From DASULK01 sp036381835 (GTDB taxonomy: Bacteria > Actinomycetota > Actinomycetes > Mycobacteriales > Micromonosporaceae): DNA of 47,348 nucleotides. A model generated the notes under the pieces. The model made no database searches and was not told the origin of the DNA. It saw nothing but the letters and a program-made list of their open reading frames with translations. The translations under genes were made by a program, and so were the position numbers. Location of the stretch: assembly GCA_036381835.1 (NCBI GenBank), contig DASVCA010000168.1, forward strand, positions 1 through 47,348. The letters are read 5' to 3'. Each line of letters opens with the position of its first letter. The stretch's first letter is position 1. Shown here one piece after another: positions 1-9,700 of this stretch.

Positions 1-1
1 C

Positions 2-3000
2 GAGCTGCCCGGTGGCGCGGGCGCCGCCACCGACCTGCTCGCACACTGGCGGGACAGCATGGCCGGGCGGGCGTTCCCGCTCGGCCGCGGGCCGCACAGC
101 GAACTGCGGGTCACCACCGGCGCGGGCACGAACACGGTCCATCTCATCACCGACCTGACCATCATCGACGGTCGTAGCATCCACTTTCTCGTCCGCGAGC
201 TGTTCCGGCTCTACGCCGACCCGACGGCGACCCCCCGTCCCAGCCCGGCCGCCGATGGCGAGTCCGCCGGCCACGCCGACTACCTGGCCGAACGCGCGGC
301 GCTCGACACCGCCGAGCGCCGAGTCGAACAGCTCACCCACTGGCAGGCCCGGGTCGCCGCGCTGTCGCCCGGCCCGCTGCCGCCCCCACCGCCGGGGCCC
401 GCGCCCCGGGTACGCCACGAGGAGCGGCTCACCGGCTTCGACGCGCTGCGCCGCGCGGCACGAGCAGCCGGCCTGCAACCGGACGACCTGCTCGCCGCCG
501 CGTTCACCGAGGTGCTCGCCCAGCACTTCACGCCACCGTTCAGCCTGCCGGTGGTCCGCTGGACCCCGCAGACCGCCCGGTACCGTCCCGGCGAATACAC
601 CGCGCTGAGCTGGATCACCCGTACCGACGCCCACCTCCCCCCGTGGGAGCAGGCCGCCGCCTTCCGGTCCGTACTCGACGTTGATGCGGGCATGGACGGG
701 ATGTCCGGTCTGACGGAACTGCGGCGCAGGGTCATGCGGGAGCGGCGTACCGGCCACTTCGAGCTGCCCGTGGTGTACACGGGGATCCTGGATCTGACCG
801 ACCAGCCGCTACCGTCCGGGGTGCGGCTCGGATCATGGCTCACCTGCACCCCGGACGTGTCGCTCGACTGCGTCACCCTCGTCGAAGGGGACGAACTGCG
901 GCTCTACTGGGACGCGGCACCCACGCACTTCCCACCCGGTGTGCTTCCGACGATGTTCGCCGCGTACCGCGACCGGGTGCGTGCGCTGTGCACCGAAGCG
1001 GCGCAGCGACTGTCGGCGGCGGCCGGGCCGGAGCCGCTTTCGGCGACGGACCGGCGGCGGATCCTGTACGACTGGAACGCGACCGACCACCCGTACCCGG
1101 TGGACGGCCCGGTGCACCTGCTGTTCGAGGAGCAGGTGCGGCAGCGGCCCGACGCGGTGGCGGTCCGCTGGTCCGGCGGCACCATGACCTACGGTGAACT
1201 CGACCGCCGAGCGACCGCCGTGGCCGCCGCGCTGCGGCGGCTCGGCGTCGGTCCGGAGACCGGTGTCGGAGTGTCCGTGCCACGCGGCCCGCACCTGGCC
1301 GTCGCGGTCTTCGGGGTGCTCAAGGCCGGGGGCTTCTACGTACCGTTGGAACCGTCGCTGCCCGCCGAACGAGCCGCGGCCATCATCGACGACGCCCAGC
1401 TGTCCCTGGTTCTCACCAGCACGGACCGCACCGGGTGGACGGTCCCGGCCGAACTCCGTGCGGTCGCGGTGGACGAGCCGGCCGTGCTGACCGCCTCGGA
1501 CGCCTCGGACGTGCCGGGCCGTCGGCCCATCGCCGGGATCGATACCACCGCCTACGTCATCTTCACCTCGGGCAGCACCGGCAGACCGAAGGGCGTCGCC
1601 GTCACCCACCGCCCGCTGCGAAACCTGCTCAACTGGTGTTACCGCACACACGGATTCGGACCGGACGACATCGGGCTCTGCGTCACCTCGCTCGGCTTCG
1701 ACCTCTCGGTGTTCGACCTGTTCGGCCTGCTCGGCTGCGGGGCGAGTCTCTACATCGCCGACGCGGTCCAGCAGAAGGATCCCGCCCTGCTGCTCGACGT
1801 GCTGCTCGATGAGCAGATCACCTTCTGGAATTCGGCACCGACCACCCTGAATCAGATCGCGCCGCTGTTCGCCGCCCGCGCGGACAGCCCCGGCCGGGAC
1901 AAGCTGCGACTGGTCTATCTCAGCGGTGACTACACGCCGCTGCCGCTGCCGGACGAGATCCGGTCGATGTTCCCCAACGCCCGGGTGGTCAGCCTGGGGG
2001 GCGCCACCGAGGCGACGGTGTGGTCCAACTGGTTCGAGATCGGTGCGATCGACCCGGAGTGGCGCAGCATCCCGTACGGCAAACCGATCGACAACGCCCG
2101 CTACTACATCCTCGACGACCTGCTCCGTCCCTGCCCGGTGGGCGTCGAAGGAGACCTGTTCATCGGAGGCGACTGCCTGAGCTCCGGCTACCACCGCCAG
2201 CCGACCCTGACCGCCTGGCAGTTCATCCCCGACCCGTTCGGCGACCGCCCGGGCGCCCGGCTCTACCGCACCGGCGACCGCGCCTGCTACTTCCCCGACG
2301 GGAACATCTGCTTCCTGGGCCGCGCCGACGGGCAGGTGAAGATCCGCGGATTCCGGGTCGAGCTCGGCGAGATCGAACACCGGCTGCGGTCGTACCCCGG
2401 GGTCAAGGACGCGGTGGTGCTCGCCCGGCCCGACCATACCGGCGACCGCAAGCTGGTCGCGTACGTGGTGCCCAGCGCCGACCCACCACCGACCGTCCGC
2501 GACCTGCGCCACCACGCCGGCACCGCGCTGCCCGACTACATGGTGCCGAACGTGGTGGTGTTCGTCGACGGCTTCCCGGCCACCGGCAACGGCAAGCTCG
2601 ACCGGGACGCGCTGCCGTGGCCGGTCGAGCCGGGCAGCCGGCACACGCTGCTTCCGTCCGCCACCCCCGTCAGTCGGCGCGCCGTGGACCGAACCGGGGA
2701 ATCCGCCGCCGAGGAGCCGGAACTCGCCGGTCCGGCGGCTGCCACGGCGTTGGCGGCGGAACTCGTGGCGATCTTCGTTGATCTGCTCGATGTCACCAGC
2801 GTGGACCCGGACGCCGACATCTGGGACCAGGGCGCCACCTCGTACACGATGGTGCAGGTGTCGGCGGCGCTGCAGCAGCGCTACGGGCGGCGGGTACCGG
2901 TGTCGGTGTTGCTGTCCGATCCGACCATCACCGGCATCGCACACGCCGTGCTCGGCGAAGCCCGCCCCGCCCCGGCCGCCCCGGCGGCGGAGCCGGAGCC

Positions 3001-3740
3001 CCGCACCATCGACCTCTTCGCCGCGGAGGAACGGGCCGCCTTCAAACAGGCCCGACCCGATCTGCGACCGGCGGAACCGGACACGCGAGTACTCGCCCTG
3101 CCGGACCACCGGATGCATCCGGCACACCTGCGGTGGCGTGCCACCCATCGGGAGTTCGCGCCGGGACCGGTGCCCGCCGCGGACTTCGCACGGCTGCTGT
3201 CGATGCTGCGCGAGGTCGAGCTGGACGGCCGCTCCCGGCGGCTCTACCCCTCGGCCGGTGACACCTACGCGGTCCAGGTCTACCTGCACGTCCGGCCCGG
3301 CGGGGTGGACGGGGTGCCCGGCGGCCTCTACTACTACCACCCCGTCGAGCACGAACTGCACCTCATCGATGCCGACCCACAGCTGGACCGGTCCATCCAC
3401 TTCGTCTACAACCGGCCGATCTTCGATCAGGCCGGCTTCGGTCTCTATCTCTTCGGCCAGGCCGACGCGATCGAGCCGCTGTACGCCGACGACGCCGAGC
3501 GGTTCATGCTGCTCGAAGCCGGCTACCTCGGCCAGACGTTGCTGCTCGGGCAGGCCGCCTGCGGCGTAGGCCTCTGTCCGATCGGCAATGTCGAAATCGG
3601 CACGCTCCGTACCCGCCTCGGCTTGTCCGAACGGCACCGTTACCTGCAAGCGTTCCTCGGCGGCGCGGCCGTCCGGGCAGAGCCGGACCTGGCCGAGGGC
3701 ACGCGGCCCTTCACCCCGTACCAGATCGCGCCCGCCGAGG
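2..3740 (+). other. Module: Cy-A-PCP-Ox, cysteine incorporation and thiazole formation
   Basis: The Cy domain is recognised by DxxxxDxxS (Asp codons 152 and 167, Ser 176) in place of the HHxxxDG of ordinary condensation domains. The A domain has the TSGSTGRPKG core near 1570 and the NGK lysine near 2590. Reading the ten specificity positions by alignment to GrsA gives D-L-F-N-Y-S-L-V-W-K, close to the cysteine codes I know (DLYNMSLIWK type). The PCP has its phosphopantetheine Ser in GATSY. The last part is a nitroreductase-like FMN oxidase of the BmOx/McbC type (RLYPSAGD near 3240, EAGYLGQ near 3515), which oxidises thiazoline to thiazole. Cysteine specificity is inference from the code; the domain types are clear. 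Confidence 0.88.
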
Positions 3741-6700
3741 GAGTCCCGGCCATCCGGGCAGCCGACGGCGTCTCAGCCACCGCCCCGGCAGCGGAGAAGG
3801 TCGAGGTCGTCGTCACCGGCATGGCGGCCCGGCTGCCCGGTGCCGCCGATCTCGACGGCTTCTGGACGCTGCTCGCCGACGGCGGCACCGCGCTCGCCCC
3901 ACCGCCGCCGCAGCGCGTCGGCCAGGTGGTCGACGAGGTGACCGAACCGGCCGAGCGGCGGTACCCGGTCAGCGGCGGCTACCTCGACGAGGTGGACACG
4001 TTCGACAGCCTGTTGTTCCACATCGCACCGCGCGACGCCGCCGCCCTCGACCCGCAGTCGCGACTGCTGCTGCACACCGTGTGGGAATGCCTGGAGTCGG
4101 CCGGGCACAGCCCGGCTTCGCTGCGCAACGGCACCCGCCGCGTCGGGGTCTTCCTCGGCGCCATGTGGCAGGACCACCGGTTGGCCGGCGTCGAGCGGTG
4201 GCGGGGCGGCGACACCGCCACCATCTCGGCCACCGCATCCGACATGGCCAACCGCATCTCCCACTTCTTCGGCTTCGACGGCCCGAGCATCGCCGTGGAC
4301 ACCTCCTGCTCCTCGTCGCTGGCCGCGCTGCACCTCGCCGCGGACAGCCTGCGCCAGGGCGAGTGCGATGCGGCGATCGTCGCCGCGGCCAACCTCATCA
4401 CCCACCCGTACCACCTGGCGCTGCTCACCGATCTCGGCCTGCTCGCCACCGCCACGCCGGACGGCGCCTTCGACGGGTCCGCCCCCGGCTGGCCCCCCGG
4501 GGAGGGGGTGGCGGCGGTGCTGCTGCGCCCCCGACGCGCGGCTGAGCGAGACGGGGACAACCTGCTGGCCGTCGTGGAAGCCAGTCGGATCGGACATGCC
4601 GGCGGGACAGGCCGCTTCGGCGTGCCCGACGCGGACGCGCTGCGCCGGTCGATCACCGCGACTCTGACCGAGGCGGGCCTCACCCCGAGTTCCGTCAACT
4701 ACGTCGAGTGCGCGGCCGCCGGGGCCACTCTCGCCGACGCGGCCGAACTGGAAGCGTTGAACACGGTCTTCCGTAGCGCGCCGGAACCGGTGGCGATCGG
4801 CACGGTGAAGCCGGTCATCGGTCACCTTGAGGCCGCCGCCGGGCTGTCTCAGCTCCTCAAGGTGCTGCTGCAGCTCCGGCACGACCGGCTGGTGCCGACC
4901 CGGATGGCCAGCCGGCCGGCCCCGTTGATCACCTTCGAGGCGGTACGACCGGTGGATCGGCTCACCCCGTGGGCGGCCACGGTGGACGGGCCGCGGCGCG
5001 CGTTGATCACCGCGGTCGGCGCCACCGGATCGTACGGGCACGTGCTGGTGCGCTCCGTCGACGCACCGACGGTGCCGTCGCCAGGCGACGGGGCCACCGG
5101 CCGGACCGAGGTGGTGGTGCTCTCCGCCGAGAGCGGGGCCCAACTGCGGGCGATGTCCGCACGTCTGCACAAGGCCCTCACACGGGCCACCGCCATGGGA
5201 GACGCCCCGCGGCTGGTCGACATCGCGTACACCACGCAGACCGGCCGGGTCCCGCTGTCGCACCGGCTCGCCGTGCGCTGCACCGACGTGGCCGAGCTGG
5301 GTCGGGCACTGCACGCCCACGCCAACGGCACGGGGCATCCCGCGTTGACCACCGGTGTCGCGGATCCCGGACTCGCCGATGTCCCAGACCCGGCGGACGA
5401 GGCGGTGGCGGCCGTGCCGGGATGGCTGGCCGGGCGCGCCGTGGACTGGTCCGGCTTCTGGCAGCCCGGTCAGGCCCGCCGCGTCGTGCTGCCCGGATAC
5501 CCGTTCGCCGCCGAGCGGTACCGGCTGACACCGCCGCCACGGCGGTCCGCTGTGGCCCAGCCGGTGGACACCGTGCCGGTCGAGCAGCCGGTCGACGGCG
5601 GGGCGGCGGACGCCGAACGGCGCGCCCTGGCGTACCTTCGCGAGATCTTCGCCGAGGCGTCCGGGATTCCCCCGCAGCGGCTGCACCCGCGCGTGCCGTT
5701 GGACAACTACGGCCTCACCTCGTACCTGGTGAGCACGCTCAACGAACGGATGATCCGTGATCTCGGGGAGGTCCCCCGGACGCTCTTCTTCGCCCACCCA
5801 GACCTGGCCGGTGTGGCGGCGGAGTTGGCGGCCCGCTGCGCCGTGTTCCACTCGTCCGGGGACCGCGGCGAGCCGGCCGACGCCGAGGCCACCGAGCCGA
5901 ACGTCGCGGCCACGGAACCCGGGCACCACATCGCGGTGATCGGGATCGCCGGCCGCTATCCCCAGGCACCGGACCTCGACACGTTCTGGCGGAATCTGCG
6001 GGCCGGCCGGGACTGCATCGGACCGCTCCCGCCGGAGCGGCACCGGCCGGACTGGCCGGTGGAACGCATGGTCGGAGGATTCCTCGCCGGGGTGGACCTG
6101 TTCGACCCGATCTTCTTCGGGATCACCCCGCGCGACGCCGCACTGCTGGACCCGCAGGAGCGACTCTTCCTGGAGGTCGCCTGGCACACGCTGGAGGACG
6201 CCGGGTATCCGCGGACGCGGCTGCGCGAGCGGCACCACGGCCGGGTGGGCGTCTTCGTCGGATCGATGTACAACGAGTATCCGTACTTCGGTCTGGACCA
6301 GGCCGTGGACGACGTCGACGCCCGCCGCAACGGGCGGTGGCAGCCTGCGGGTTCGGCCATCGCCGGGATCGCCAACCGGGTCTCCTACCTGTTGGATCTG
6401 CGCGGGCCGAGTCTGACGGTCGACACCATGTGCTCGTCGTCGCTGACCGCACTGCATCTCGCCGTCGCCAGCCTACGGCGCGGGGAATGCGCGGCGGCGC
6501 TGGTCGGAGGCGTCAACCTGTCCCTGCATCCGAACAAATTCGTCCAGCTCGCCGCACTCGGCATGGCCTCCTCCGACCACCGGTGCCGCAGCTTCGGCGC
6601 CGGCGGGGACGGCTTCGTCCCCGGTGAAGGAGTGGGGGCGATCCTCCTCAAGCCACTCGACGCGGCCATCGCCGACGGCGACCGGATCCACGCGGTGATC

Positions 6701-9700
6701 AGAGGAACGGCGATCAACCACGGTGGTCGCACCAACGGGTACACGGTGCCGAACCCCATCGGACAGGGCGACCTCGTCCGGCAGGCGCTGGCCGACGCCG
6801 GCCTCGACGGCGACGAGATCAGTTACGTGGAGGCGCACGGCACCGGCACCGCGCTCGGTGACCCCGTCGAGATCGACGGGCTGCAGCGCGCTCTCGGCGG
6901 GCCCCGCCGCACCGGCGTCTGCGCCATCGGATCGGTGAAATCGAACATCGGGCACGCCGAGGCGGCGGCCGGCATCGCCGGGCTGACCAAGGTGATCCTG
7001 CAGATGCGTCACCGCACCCTCGTACCCTCCCTGCACGCCGAACAGCTCAACCCCAACATCGACTGGGATGGCTCGTTCCTGCGGGTACAGCGGAACTCGG
7101 CACCGTGGACACCCGATGCCGACGGTCGGCTTCGGGCCGGGGTCAGCTCGTTCGGTGCCGGTGGATCGGGAGCCCACGTCGTCGTCGAGTCGTACCAGCC
7201 GACCGCAACGGTGTCGGACGAGCCGACGGGCCCGCAGCTGGTGGTGCTCTCCGCCCGTACCGCCGACCGGCTCACCGCGGTCGCCCGCGGGTTGCGCGAC
7301 CACCTCGCCGACCCGGCAGTGCAGCTCGGGCTGGCGGACCTCGCCTACACCCTGCAGGTCGGCCGGGAACCGCTGCGGGAGCGTCTCGCGCTGGTCGTCG
7401 CCGACCGTGCCGAACTGTGTCGGCAGCTGACCCGGTTCGTCGACGGCGACCCGGCCGTGGGCATCCGGGGACGGGCGGCCGCGCCAGCCGATCCGGACAC
7501 GCTGGCGAAGGCCGTGGACGGCCGGGACCCGGCCGACCTCGCAGAGCTCGGACGACACTGGGTGACCGGCGGAAGGATCGACTGGGCCGCCTTGCACGAC
7601 AGCCGGCGACACATCGTCGGCCTGCCCGGCTACCCGTTCGACCGGGTACGGTGCTGGGTCACCGAGCGGCCGGCGAGCCCGGCCCGACCCGACGGGGACG
7701 GACCGGCCACGGGACAACCCGCCTCCGCCGAACCATCCACGCTGCCGGCAGCGGTCCGCCTGCTGACTCGGCGGTGGGTCGCGGCCGAATCGGATCACCC
7801 CGCGGCGGGACCGGCCGCCGGCGGGACGGTGCTCATGCTGTTCCGCCCCGATCAGCGCGCGTTGGTCGACGCCGTCACCGAGCGGCTGCACCCCGCCCGG
7901 GTGGTCCCGCTGTGCCAGACCCGCCACGCGGTGCCGGCCGGCACGGCGGTCCTGCCCGACGAGGCGGCCGCCTTCGCGGTCGCCGAAGCGGTGTCCGCCG
8001 AGCACGGGCCGATCACCGGCTGGCTGGATCTGTGCGCGCTCCCCGGCGAGGAGCCGGCGGACGAGCGCGCCGAACACGACCACGGACCGTGGGCCGCCCG
8101 ACTCGCGGTCCTGCAACGGCTGGTCGCTCGACGCCCGGCCCCCGGTCTCCGCGTCATGCAGGTGACCCGCGGGCTGCTGGAGTTGGCCGGGCCGGCACCC
8201 GACCTGACCGGAGCCCGGCTCGCCGGATTCGTCCGTGCGCTGCCCGCCGAGTACCCGTGGGTGCAGGCGGACGTGGTCGACCTCGATGGTGATCCCCGCC
8301 GAACGGTCGAAGCGGCCGACCGCATCGCCCGCGCCTGGTGGCGGGTGGCACCGCAGGGACAGGTCTGCCTCCGCGGGGACGTCGCCTACCTGCCGACCCT
8401 GGCGCCGGTCACGGTCGCCGCGCAATGGACCCCGCATCCGGATCGGACCTACCTGATCACCGGCGGTACGGGCGGGCTCGGCGCGCTCGTCGCGGCACAT
8501 CTCGTCAGGAGGGGGGCGCGCCAGATCGCGATCGTCGGGCACCGGCCGCTGCCGCCACGACACGAATGGCACCGCGCCGACCAGGACCCCCGTCAGGCCC
8601 GGGTGATCGCCGGGTTGACCGCGCTGGAACGCGACGGTGCGCGAGTCATGGTGCACACCGGTGACCTGGCCGATCGCATCGGGCTGGACAGGTTCCTCCG
8701 GCAGGTTCGCAGCAGCCTCGGTGAGCTCGGTGGCGTGGTCCACTGCGCCGGCCGGTCCACCACCGGCCGGCCCGCACTGGTCCACAAGAGCCTTACCGAT
8801 TTCCGGACGGTGCTGGCACCGAAAGGCGACGGCCTCGACACGCTCGCCGAGTTGACCGTCGACGACCCGCTCGAGTTCTTCGTTCTCTTCGGCTCGGTGT
8901 CCGCCGCGGTTGCGGCGCTCGCCGCCGGCGTCACCGACTATGCGGCGGCCAACGCCTACCTGGCCCATGCTGCGACGCATCACGCTCGACTCGGCCGCAC
9001 CGAGTTCCGGGTCGTCGAATGGCCGGTGTGGCGGGAGACCGGCGGTGCCGTCGACCGCCCCGACGCCGCCGCCTCCGTCGGCCTCGACGCGTTGACCGAC
9101 GAGGTCGGCCTCGCCGTCCTGGATCGCGCCTTGGCACCCGACGCCCCGGTGTCACTGCTGCCCTGCCTCGCCCTGCCGAATCTCGACCCGGCGAAGCTGC
9201 TGGTCGCGAACCGGCCCGTCGAGCCGTCCGTGGGCACGACGGACGGCGATCGCGGCACCGGCGGCAGCGGCACCGACGGCACCGGTGGCAGCGGCTCGAC
9301 GGATTCGGCGGCCGGCCCCGAGCCGTGGCTCGTCGATCTCTTCGCGGAGACCCTCGCCATCCCCGCCGAGCAGCTCGACCCGGATGTCGAGTTCGGCGAC
9401 CTCGGGGTCGAGTCGGTGATGCTCGGTGAATTGCTCACCCGGATCGAGCACCGTATCGGTCGACCGTTGGAGCCCGCCACCCTGCTCGAACACGCCACCC
9501 TCGACCGACTCGCCGGGCACCTGCGCGAAATCGGAGCCGTCGCCGTCACCTCTGCGTCGGTGCCGGCTGACTACGCGGGCGGTGCAGCCGCCGCGCCGCA
9601 GACCGCCGCGCAGCAGCCGGTGACCGGCCCGCCGGCGGACCGGATCGCGGTCATCGGCATGGCCTGCCGGTTCCCGGGAGCACCGGATCTCGACGCGTTC

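Noticed and set aside
833..3649. Long minus-strand open frame
   Set aside because: It lies opposite the A, PCP and Ox domains, shows no recognisable domain and has the biased composition expected of an antisense frame in GC-rich coding DNA. The same holds for the long minus frames at 3773-6457, 6473-8983, 9734-11731, 18693-21338, 21585-25013, 27213-29276 and 29844-33752.
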